Source: Hymenobacter glacieicola (GTDB lineage: Bacteria; Bacteroidota; Bacteroidia; Cytophagales; Hymenobacteraceae). From it: DNA of 64,000 bases. The position numbers and the translations under genes were made by a program. How positions within the stretch are numbered: the stretch's first letter is position 1; each line of letters begins with the position of its first letter. Below the pieces are notes generated by a model, which made no database searches, had not been told where the DNA came from, and worked only from the letters and a program-made list of their open reading frames with translations. Below, piece after piece: positions 16,366 through 23,520 of the stretch. The DNA lies in the NCBI RefSeq assembly GCF_014640315.1, contig NZ_BMGS01000003.1, positions 1-64,000 on the forward strand, in the 5' to 3' direction.

Positions 16366-17556
16366 TTATTTCGGTAAGCTCATCTTAAAGATGTGGTAGG
16401 GCTGGTCCTGCTTGCCAACACCTTTGTTCCAAGTAGGCGTTTTGTGGATGGCCGAATTGGTAACGTACAAGGTGCCGTCAGCCGTGAGCGAAAAGCTGTC
16501 GGGCCACTCCAGGCGCGGATCCTGGACCACCAGTTCGATCTTGCCTGCGGGCGTGCGGCGCTTAATGGAATGATCCTCGAACGTGGTCATGTATAGGTTG
16601 TTCTGTGCATCCAACTCCATACCGTCGCAGGCCGGCACCTTGCCCAAGTCCTCAATTTGCTGGGCTAGTTGCGCATCCGACAAAGCCGGATTGCGCAAAG
16701 CTTCGGTTTTGATGCGGTAGAGCTTATAACTGGTCAGGGGCTTCCAGTAGAGGTACTGCAGGTCCTGGCTCAACGCAATGCCATCAGCGTTGAAGCGGGC
16801 CTTGTTGCCGCTGGGGTCAATCAGCTCGTGCCCGTCGGCCTTGATGTTGAGGGTAGTGTCGGCCATCATGGTAGGGTGCTGGGCCAGCAACTTCCGCGAC
16901 TTGCCTGATTTCAAGTCAACCACCACCAAACTCCCTACCCCCGACTCGGTGATGTAAGCGTACTGATTTTGGGTATCAACACGCACGTCGTTAAGGTAAG
17001 ATTTGCGCGAGGCCACGCTTTCGGGGATGCTGATATTCTGCACCACCTTATCCGTTTTAGGATCTATCTTGACCAGTTTGGGGCCGCCGGGCACGGTGCC
17101 TTTGATGCCGGGGGAAGCGGGATCAAGCACCCACAACATGCCGGTTTTATCCGTGTACACGCTCTGTGGGCAGATCCAGTGCTTCTGCGGCTCATTGCGC
17201 ACGCTCTCATTCCACAGGTTCCAGTTGGCATCGGGGTAGCCTTTCACAGACCCATCGGGCATGATTTCGGCCACGGGGTTCACCGGGTTGTTGTCCCAGC
17301 GCGGAAAGTCGCCGAACACGCGGCCATCGGGCGTAACGGCCACGCCCACAATCTGCGGCTCCCGGAACCGGGCCACCACCTGCAAGGGCGAATTGGCCGG
17401 CGCGACGGGAGCAGTGGTACTGGCAGAATCCGTAGCGGTAGTAGTACCGGCCGCATCACTGGGGGTAGTGGAAGGCGAAGAACAAGCCGTTAGAAGGCCA
17501 GCAAGCGCGCCCGCCAGGGCAGTAGCAGTTGGCTTTGACAAAGTAGGGTGAAGCAT
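16366..17556 (-). CDS. Major royal jelly/Yellow-family lipoprotein
   Basis: 396 residues. A signal peptide ends in the lipobox LTAC, so it is a lipoprotein. A Thr/Ser/Ala-rich linker follows, then a beta-propeller of the MRJP/Yellow type: PQIVGVAVTPDGRVF, FPRWDNN, ICPQSVYTDKTGMLWVLDP, SYLNDVRVDTQNQYAYITE, and FNADGIALSQDLQYLYW. Bacterial members are described as secreted and of uncertain substrate; a dopachrome-tautomerase-like activity is sometimes assigned by homology only. The ATG at 17556 begins the signal peptide; 12 upstream codons are dropped. It is a single gene with its own terminator. Confidence 0.85.
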   Translation of the reverse strand: MLHPTLSKPTATALAGALAGLLTACSSPSTTPSDAAGTTTATDSASTTAPVAPANSPLQVVARFREPQIVGVAVTPDGRVFGDFPRWDNNPVNPVAEIMPDGSVKGYPDANWNLWNESVRNEPQKHWICPQSVYTDKTGMLWVLDPASPGIKGTVPGGPKLVKIDPKTDKVVQNISIPESVASRKSYLNDVRVDTQNQYAYITESGVGSLVVVDLKSGKSRKLLAQHPTMMADTTLNIKADGHELIDPSGNKARFNADGIALSQDLQYLYWKPLTSYKLYRIKTEALRNPALSDAQLAQQIEDLGKVPACDGMELDAQNNLYMTTFEDHSIKRRTPAGKIELVVQDPRLEWPDSFSLTADGTLYVTNSAIHKTPTWNKGVGKQDQPYHIFKMSLPK

Positions 17557-18001
17557 AGTTGGCAAGGGTTGGTTGGAAATGAGGCAGGGCAAAAGGCTAA
17601 TAATTTCTAATCATGTCCATACGGCCTGACCTCAAGCAGGTTCCTACCTCGCCTATAACCTTGCCCTGACAACTCCCGTAAGGGGCGGGACTATTCGCGT
17701 TTTGAAAGCCGTTTTCTACTAATTTTTTTAGCATTGCGTAGAAAGGCCACTTAAAAAAAAGTTCTTACCTTTGAGGCCTTAAAAACGACAACATTTTGTA
17801 AGTACAACTAATTATAATAATTATCTATATTTAACTCCTTAACATTCCTTTCTCACGCATGTTTTCGGCCTTTAAAGCCGCTTACCATACCTAAAAGGCG
17901 TTTTTATTCTGCTAATGCAGATGGCGCGCTTCCCACTAGCCGAGTCGGGCCGGCTGTCCATCCTCTCCGGACCCAAGTGAGAGTTCACGAACCCAACCAT
18001 C
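17557..18001. other. 445-nt intergenic region with a possible long leader
   Basis: Upstream of both the MRJP-like gene (minus) and the 3D-domain gene (plus). AT-rich around 17800-17850. A TACCTTTG at 17766-17773 would start a leader of more than 220 nt for the plus-strand gene. The leader contains small inverted repeats (CGGC...GCCG near 17868, CTGC-TAAT-GCAG near 17910) and a GCCTTT...AAAGGC pair followed by GTTTTT (about 17870-17905), which could be an attenuator. No known riboswitch was recognised. Confidence 0.4.
17766..17773 (+). promoter_or_regulatory. Candidate -7 box for the 3D-domain gene
   Basis: Exact TACCTTTG, about 229 nt before the ATG at 18002. No clear -33 box was found. Confidence 0.35.
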
Positions 18002-18529
18002 ATGTCCATTGCGTTATTCTTACTGACCTTCCTCTTCCCTCCCCGTACTCTTTCTGTCTCCGCTCTGGCTCTTCCTTCCACGGTTGCTAGCCTAAGCCCC
18101 CGCCCGGTATCCGTAGCCATACCGGTTGTGCCCTTAAAAAAGGCCCCCCAAACCCTGTCGTACCGCGTAACGGCAACCACCTACTGGCCCGAAGTGGGTC
18201 AGACCGATGATAACCCGATGGAAACCGCCGATGGCTCCATCATCCCTACCCGGCACTCCAGCAAAACCCGCTGGCTAGCCGTTTCCCGCGACCTGCTTAG
18301 CAAGTGGGGCGGCCCTTTCCACTACGGCGACAAGGTGCGCGTACGTGGCATTTCCGACGACCTAGATGGCGTTTATGTAATTCACGATACTATGAACCGA
18401 CGCCACCGCCACTGCGTGGATGTACTGGTTAGTGAGCGTGAATGCAAGAAGAAAAGCGGTTTTGAAGGCCGCTGGACCAACATCAAAATCACGAAGTACG
18501 CGGAGCCTACCCCCTGGCAAGCCAGCTAG
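18002..18529 (+). CDS. Secreted 3D-domain (double-psi beta-barrel) protein
   Basis: 175 residues. An N-terminal hydrophobic signal segment is followed by a basic/Pro-rich stretch and a 3D-type domain from about residue 55: VTATTYWPEVGQTDDNPMET, the GSIIP turn, the RWLAVSRDLLSKWG strand, and VYVIHDTMNRRHRHCVDVLV with the conserved Asp residues. The fold is shared with RlpA/MltA-type proteins that act on peptidoglycan, so a cell-wall role is likely but the reaction is not shown. It ends 11 nt from the convergent stop of the next gene. Confidence 0.8.
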   Translation: MSIALFLLTFLFPPRTLSVSALALPSTVASLSPRPVSVAIPVVPLKKAPQTLSYRVTATTYWPEVGQTDDNPMETADGSIIPTRHSSKTRWLAVSRDLLSKWGGPFHYGDKVRVRGISDDLDGVYVIHDTMNRRHRHCVDVLVSERECKKKSGFEGRWTNIKITKYAEPTPWQAS

Positions 18530-18539
18530 GTTCGGCGCG

Positions 18540-19568
18540 TCAGCTAGTGCCCCCGGCCATTTTAGGAAAATGCTCCAGCAACTGGGGCTGCCCGTCCGCA
18601 TCATACAGGAAGGTGAGCGGCTCGGCCGGATTACGCATGATTTCCTTCAACGGAATCTGCCATTTTTTCCACATTTCCAGCAGCGACTGCGCGTACCCGC
18701 TATTCTCCCAGGGGTTGAATATAGCGGTGTTGATGTCGTCAATTAGCGTATCCAGGGTTACTTCCGTGTCGCCGGGCTTTACGGCGCGGGGGTAGTAGTC
18801 AGGGATGATGTTCAGCAAGTACGCTGCGTAATATACCCGTGCCTTAAATTCGGCTATCTGCACGGGGTGTAGCGGCCGGTACGCATCTTGGTACACGCGG
18901 CGCATGGCTTGCTGAATAATGCCGTTATCTACTAGACAAGCCACTAGCACGGTATTGTCCAGCTTAATACTGAAGGCTATGGTGCTCAGGTCGTCGTCGT
19001 ACTCAAAGGGAATGGTGTCCTCGCGCGGGTCAGTTTCCAGAATAAAGATGGACCCGGGCGTGAAGTCATCATACTCCATGGGCACCCGCAAGGCCTGCAG
19101 GGGCTGGAAAAACGCCTGAAAGCGGCGCAGCAGCAGGGCATTTTCGGCCAGCGGGTACTGGGGGCGGGCCAACGGGTCCAGCTCGTTCAGCAGTTCGGTT
19201 ACCAGAATGCCGTAGAACATTTTGCCCAGCCAGAGAAACAGCGTTTGCTCGTCGAGGCTGCGGAAGCCGGTTATTCCTTCGGCGGCGGCCGCTTCTACCT
19301 GGGCCTCCAGGGGCGCTACGTGCTGGGTGCGGCAGTGGGCACAGCAAGCAATACGGAGTTGCTGATACTGCACAATGCTCATATCCAGCAACTTAATTTG
19401 CCGCTCGTGTAGGTTATAGCGGTGCATTAGCCACTCGGCAAACACGGGTATGGTATCCTGAGGAGGCATGGTAGGGGCACCGCACAGAAAGCAGTGACGC
19501 ATGCCGAAGCGCATCCCTTCGAAAGGATCATACAAGGTTAACTTGGCGAGGGGCGGAAATTCAGACAT
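18540..19568 (-). CDS. Unrecognised protein with an N-terminal Cys-pair (zinc-ribbon-like) module
   Basis: 342 residues, not assigned to a family I know. Near the N-terminus is CFLCG, then a short helical spacer and CCAHC about 50 residues later; two CxxC pairs suggest a zinc site such as in HNH or zinc-ribbon modules. The remainder is mixed helix/strand, with an acidic segment (EYDDDLSTIAFSIKLDN) and many aromatic residues. No signal peptide, so probably cytoplasmic. The ATG at 19568 is chosen because a TACTTTTG box (19588-19595) lies 20 nt before it, ruling out a longer start at 19625. Confidence 0.6.
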   Translation of the reverse strand: MSEFPPLAKLTLYDPFEGMRFGMRHCFLCGAPTMPPQDTIPVFAEWLMHRYNLHERQIKLLDMSIVQYQQLRIACCAHCRTQHVAPLEAQVEAAAAEGITGFRSLDEQTLFLWLGKMFYGILVTELLNELDPLARPQYPLAENALLLRRFQAFFQPLQALRVPMEYDDFTPGSIFILETDPREDTIPFEYDDDLSTIAFSIKLDNTVLVACLVDNGIIQQAMRRVYQDAYRPLHPVQIAEFKARVYYAAYLLNIIPDYYPRAVKPGDTEVTLDTLIDDINTAIFNPWENSGYAQSLLEMWKKWQIPLKEIMRNPAEPLTFLYDADGQPQLLEHFPKMAGGTS

Positions 19569-19587
19569 AACAGCTGGAATGAAACCG

Positions 19588-19595
19588 CAAAAGTA
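19588..19595 (-). promoter_or_regulatory. Candidate -7 box of the gene at 18540-19568
   Basis: Exact TAnnTTTG match (TACTTTTG) on the minus strand, 20 nt before the ATG. Confidence 0.5.
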
Positions 19596-19704
19596 CGGCA
19601 AGCAGGCGTCTGACCGCACAAGCACCGACAGACAACTTCTTACCGTTGCGGTAAGTGAAGCCTAAGTACTTGGCCGCTGGCGAATTGTTTGCTGCGAAAG
19701 GCCT

Positions 19705-19754
19705 AACAGAGCACAGCCCCTGACTACTGAGTAGTCAGGGGCTGTGCTCTGTTG
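19705..19754. terminator. Very long near-perfect hairpin terminator
   Basis: Arms of 23-24 bp (from AACAGAGCACAGCCCC to GGGGCTGTGCTCTGTT) with a 3-nt loop, 17 nt after the stop of the small gene at 19771-20172. The stem is unusually long for a terminator. Confidence 0.8.
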
Positions 19755-19770
19755 CTTAAGTCGCTAACCC

Positions 19771-20172
19771 TTAGCGCGAAAGGCTGGAACCTAGCTTGAT
19801 GAGCAGCTTTCCTAGCTGGGCCAGGGGTGCACTGTAGTCATCCGAGGTTTCGTCGGCTACTTTCGACGTTTCGGCCCCGAGCGTGGCCATGGTTTCGGCA
19901 ATATCGTGCGCTTCGGTTTCCGGGGTACTTAGTTGCTCGCGCAGGGTAGTCAGCTCCTGAATAATTTTAGCCAGCCCAGGACGCTCCGAAGCGCGCAACA
20001 CTTCAGCCCACCGGTCGATTTCGGTCAGGCCTTTTTCACCCGCTTTATCGGGCGCCCCGGCGCTCAGCAGGCTCAGGGTATCATCAAGCAGGGCAGAGTT
20101 CTGCTGATCCGTAACGTCGAGGGGTACGGTAGGGGTAGCCGGGGTTTGGGGGGTGGAGGCGGTGGAATCCAT
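19771..20172 (-). CDS. Small helical protein of unknown function
   Basis: 133 residues, not recognised. A Thr/Pro-rich N-terminus is followed by predicted helices (IDRWAEVLRASERPGLAKII, QELTTLREQLSTPETEAHD, and a last helix APLAQLGKLLIKLGSSL). No signal peptide or membrane segment, so probably cytoplasmic. It is divergent from the NERD-like/WG gene with 150 nt between the two starts, so the two may share a regulatory region. The ATG at 20172 is preferred to one six codons upstream. Confidence 0.6.
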   Translation of the reverse strand: MDSTASTPQTPATPTVPLDVTDQQNSALLDDTLSLLSAGAPDKAGEKGLTEIDRWAEVLRASERPGLAKIIQELTTLREQLSTPETEAHDIAETMATLGAETSKVADETSDDYSAPLAQLGKLLIKLGSSLSR

Positions 20173-20322
20173 AAGCGGTAAAAAAATCAAACGGATGAGT
20201 AAGAAGGCTACAACCTATACTTGCCCCGGCTCGGAAAAGTTGGCATACCCCAACCGCTAAATGACCGTACAATGCCGCGCGGCCCATTCTGGCCGGAAAG
20301 TTGCGGCCCGCGCCGCCCACCT

Positions 20323-22410
20323 ATGCTGCACATCTACCAATCGGCTCCATTTTCTTCTCCCTCCCGGCAGCAACAGTTTGAAGCCGTAGTGGCCGCCTTG
20401 CGCGCGGAGGCGGGGGCTCCCTACACGCTAGTTCTAGCGAACATCACCCCTGACCCTACCCAGCCCGACCTACCGATAGATGCAGTAGTTATTCGACCGC
20501 GCAGCCTCACTGTTCTGCAGCTGGTGCCTGCCGGAGGGCTGCTGCACATTCCGGATTTGCGCGCCAGCACTTGGCTACTGGATGGTATGCCCTTGGAGCT
20601 GCCCGGCGAAGCAGCTAACCCGTTTGCCTTATTTGAGCAGCAGCGCACTATGCTGGTCACGTGGCTGGCCCCGCATTTACCACCCGAAGCAGCGAATCTT
20701 CAGTTTACCACTGGCTTGGTGCTGTTTGGGGCGCCGGTGCGGTTTGGGCCCGAGGTAGAGGCGCGCATGGCGGCCGTGCCCGCTGCCTCTGCCTTTCATT
20801 TGCTCGCCGACCCGGCCCGCTTCACACGCCGCCTGGCCCAGCTGGCCACCCCAGAAATCGACCTGACGCCTGCCGACCTTGAGCAGCTTAGCCACAGCCT
20901 CGGCCTTAGCGCAGGTTCTCCGTCGGTTGCGGCAGCGCCCGAGCCTGATCAGCCAGTAGCGACTGAACCGGCCCGGACCGGCGACTTGCTGCGGCAGAAA
21001 GCCGGCCAACTGTGGCGGTGGCTGGGTGCTGAAGATGTGGATGAGCTGGACCGCCGCTCCACGGGCTATGAGGTTGACTTGGAAGCGCGCAGCCAGGAAA
21101 AGCAGGAGTTGGAGCAGCTCCGCACCAGCTTACAGACCGACCTGACTCAGCAGCTGCGCGCCATGGAAACCCGCGAAACCGAGCGGGAGCAGCGTATTCA
21201 GCAACTACAGCAGCAACTGGCCGCCGCCCCCATAGCCGCCGAGGCCCCCGACCTGCAAGCCCAGCTGGCCGCCGAAAAGCGTGAAAAGGATGCGCTGGAA
21301 TCCTCCATCCAAGCGTATCGTACGGAGCTAGAAAGTAGGAATCAGGAGCTGGGCAGCAAGATTCAGCAGTTAGAAAACCTGATTCAGCGCCTTTCTGCGG
21401 CCCCTACCGTCGTGCCCCCGGGTAGTTCGGCTACCTTCCCCGAACCACCCGTTACACCCCAGTCGGTCCCCAACCCGGACCCTACACCTGTTGCGCCAGC
21501 ACCTGCGGCACCGGTACTTCCGCTGGCACCTCCTGCGCCCACGCCACCAGTGGCAGCCGCTCCGGCGGCACCCCAGCCGGCTACCACGGCGCCCCCGCGG
21601 CGGGAGCAGTTTGGCCGGCCAGCCGAGGCGCGGCAGCGGTTGTTGGCCGGGCTGGACCGCTGGCGGCCGGCCGTGCGCCACTTAGCTAGCCGCTTCGGAC
21701 CGTGGGCACACAAGGTGCGCCAGCAGCCCCGGCGCACCTTGTATGCCGTTGGCGGCGGGGTAGCCCTGCTGCTGGCCGTGGGTATTACTCGCTGTGGTGG
21801 TTCCAAAGCGCCGGTTCCTTTTGAGCAGCAAGGGCGCTTTGGGCTGTTAGCTTCCGATGGCGACACGCTCCTGCCGGCTCGCTACACCACAATTGGCGAG
21901 TTCAAAGACCACTTGGCGGTGGTGGAGCAGAACGGTGTATTCGGGTTTGTGCGCGACGATGGTACCGAAGCGGTGAAGCCTGCTTACGACGCCCTGTATC
22001 CGTATTCCGATGGGTACGCCCGCGCCCGGGTAGGTCAGCTCTATACTTTTCTGGACGCTAAAGGCCAGGAGTTTGGGGCTTATTACTACGCCGCCCGCGA
22101 CTTTGCTGGGGGCTACGCCGCCGTGCTCGACTACCGGGGCTGGCACTACCTGACTGGACCCGATGAGCCGGCCACGGCGCCCGTTATTTTTCAGGAAGCT
22201 TACTCCTTTGACCAGGAACTAGCCCGGGTCAAGACGCAAAACAAGTTCACCTTTATCCGGCCCGAATTCTTGGCCGACACTACCGTGGGAACGGCTCCGT
22301 TCGGCCGCTACAATAGTGCCACCGACTTCGATGCTCAAGGCCGCGCCCGGGTCAGTCAGCAGGGTCGCACCTTTTTCATCGACCGGGACGGCGACGAAGT
22401 CAAGGAGTAG
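20323..22410 (+). CDS. NERD-like / coiled-coil / transmembrane / WG-repeat protein A
   Basis: 695 residues with an unusual layout. Residues about 30-140 resemble a NERD (nuclease-related) domain: IDAVVIRPRSLTVLQLVPAG, an NPFALFEQQRTML helix, and GLVLFGAP. The Glu-x-Lys of the nuclease site is absent (LQLVP), so it is probably non-catalytic. A conserved WLGAED segment (234-239) precedes a long coiled coil (about 253-358), a Pro/Ala linker (360-425), one transmembrane segment (about 472-489, preceded by Arg residues, so N-terminus inside), and WG-type repeats (498-690; RFGLLASDGD, VFGFVRDDG). A paralogue lies at 48852-50702. Both are adjacent to a DUF6799 gene. The function is unknown; a transmembrane sensor is inferred. 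Confidence 0.75.
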   Translation: MLHIYQSAPFSSPSRQQQFEAVVAALRAEAGAPYTLVLANITPDPTQPDLPIDAVVIRPRSLTVLQLVPAGGLLHIPDLRASTWLLDGMPLELPGEAANPFALFEQQRTMLVTWLAPHLPPEAANLQFTTGLVLFGAPVRFGPEVEARMAAVPAASAFHLLADPARFTRRLAQLATPEIDLTPADLEQLSHSLGLSAGSPSVAAAPEPDQPVATEPARTGDLLRQKAGQLWRWLGAEDVDELDRRSTGYEVDLEARSQEKQELEQLRTSLQTDLTQQLRAMETRETEREQRIQQLQQQLAAAPIAAEAPDLQAQLAAEKREKDALESSIQAYRTELESRNQELGSKIQQLENLIQRLSAAPTVVPPGSSATFPEPPVTPQSVPNPDPTPVAPAPAAPVLPLAPPAPTPPVAAAPAAPQPATTAPPRREQFGRPAEARQRLLAGLDRWRPAVRHLASRFGPWAHKVRQQPRRTLYAVGGGVALLLAVGITRCGGSKAPVPFEQQGRFGLLASDGDTLLPARYTTIGEFKDHLAVVEQNGVFGFVRDDGTEAVKPAYDALYPYSDGYARARVGQLYTFLDAKGQEFGAYYYAARDFAGGYAAVLDYRGWHYLTGPDEPATAPVIFQEAYSFDQELARVKTQNKFTFIRPEFLADTTVGTAPFGRYNSATDFDAQGRARVSQQGRTFFIDRDGDEVKE

Positions 22411-22423
22411 CCCGCCGGGGGCG

Positions 22424-22885
22424 CTAATCGTCGTTGCGCTTGTGTTTGCGCTTGTACTTGCCGTGCCCTTTGCCCTTGCCGTGCCCTTTGCCCTTGCCCC
22501 GGCCTTCCAGCCACTGCCACACGGCCGCCTGGTAGCTGCTCACGGAAGCGGAAGTGGAGCGGCCGCTGGGGCGGGAAGCCGAAGCCGTAGCCAAGAGCAC
22601 CCGCCCGTCGGGCTGGGGCTTGGTGGCCACGGCTTCTCCAAGCAGAGAACAGCCCTGGCCGTCCTTCACCTCGGTCCGGCTTCCGTCGCGCCCTACCACA
22701 AACCCGTCGCGGGTAATCAGGCGGCCATTGGGCAGGCGTACGTCGTGGGTCATGGGGCGGCTTTCCCCGTTTCGGATCAGGTACATGCTCCCGTCGCGTC
22801 GCTGAAAACCATCATTGGCCTGGGCGGTAGCGCAGTGGGAAATCAGGGCTAAGCAGCAGGTCAGTAGGCTTAATCGGGACAACAT
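22424..22885 (-). CDS. DUF6799-type secreted protein A
   Basis: 153 residues. A signal peptide (LSLLTCCLALISHCATAQ) is followed by the DUF6799-like segment with NDGFQRRDGSMYLIRNGE and GFVVGRDGSRTEVKDGQGC, a Ser-rich stretch and a strongly basic, Gly/Lys/His tail with repeated KGKGHG. The tail could bind acidic polymers or nucleic acid; this is inference. It is convergent with the NERD-like/WG gene A, with only 13 nt between the stop codons. A paralogue sits beside the second NERD-like/WG gene. The ATG at 22885 begins the signal peptide. Confidence 0.75.
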   Translation of the reverse strand: MLSRLSLLTCCLALISHCATAQANDGFQRRDGSMYLIRNGESRPMTHDVRLPNGRLITRDGFVVGRDGSRTEVKDGQGCSLLGEAVATKPQPDGRVLLATASASRPSGRSTSASVSSYQAAVWQWLEGRGKGKGHGKGKGHGKYKRKHKRNDD

Positions 22886-23083
22886 AGGTAGGCGAAATTC
22901 CAAGGGAAGCTGAGCGGTTAGGGGCTGCCCGCAGTACGCGGAAGCCGGCAGGAAGTTAGAAGTGCAAAGCAGAAGCCAAAATCTGGGCTGAGGCTGGGTT
23001 ACCTTCTGCGCGGGGAGTTATAAAAGCGTACGCAACAGCAACTGTTGTGCTTCCCAACTACCCTCACTTTACATTTTAACATC

Positions 23084-23446
23084 ATGAAAGCTACCTTCAA
23101 ATCGATGTTCTTGGCCGTTGCCGTTGCTTTTGCTGCTACTTCCTGCACCCAGGAGGGCAAAGAAAACGCCGATGCTGCCGCTGCCAACACGGAGGCTGCC
23201 GCCGAAAACGCCGGCGACGCCGCTGCTGCTGAAGCCAGCAACGCCGCTAACGCCACCGAAGCCGCCGCTGAAAACGCTGGTCAGGCCGTAGAAAATGCTG
23301 CCGACAACGCCGCTAACAAAACGGAAGCTGCCGCCACCGAAGCCGCCGCCGAAACCAAGGCTGCTGCCAACCGAACCGAAGCTGCCGCCGACAAAGCCGC
23401 CGCTGACGCCAAAGCCGAAATCAACGCGGCCACCCAAAACGACTAA
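23084..23446 (+). CDS. Ala-rich repeat lipoprotein
   Basis: 120 residues. A lipoprotein signal ends in AATSC. The mature part is nearly all Ala, Glu, Asn, Lys and Thr, with imperfect units such as TEAAAENAG and NAANATEAAAENAG that recur about every 11 or 22 residues. Such sequences form long amphipathic helices like those of LEA or murein-lipoprotein-type proteins. A stress or envelope-spacer role is plausible but not shown. The ATG at 23084 gives a standard signal peptide; a longer frame upstream is discarded. A strong terminator follows. Confidence 0.75.
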   Translation: MKATFKSMFLAVAVAFAATSCTQEGKENADAAAANTEAAAENAGDAAAAEASNAANATEAAAENAGQAVENAADNAANKTEAAATEAAAETKAAANRTEAAADKAAADAKAEINAATQND

Positions 23447-23471
23447 TTGCCGCCAAGGCTATTGGCCTTCT

Positions 23472-23507
23472 AAAGAGCCCGTGCTGCTAAGTAGCACGGG
23501 CTCTTTT
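23472..23507. terminator. Terminator between convergent genes
   Basis: Perfect stem AAAGAGCCCGTGCT / AGCACGGGCTCTTT, usable from both strands. Confidence 0.9.
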
Positions 23508-23520
23508 CGTATCTATCTGC

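Noticed and set aside
17780..18001. Known riboswitch (for example cyclic di-AMP type) in the leader of the 3D-domain gene
   Set aside because: Cell-wall genes are often under such control, but none of the conserved riboswitch core sequences could be recognised.
17872..18180. Minus-strand open frame of 102 codons
   Set aside because: Overlaps the start of the 3D-domain gene on the other strand and has no signal peptide or domain.
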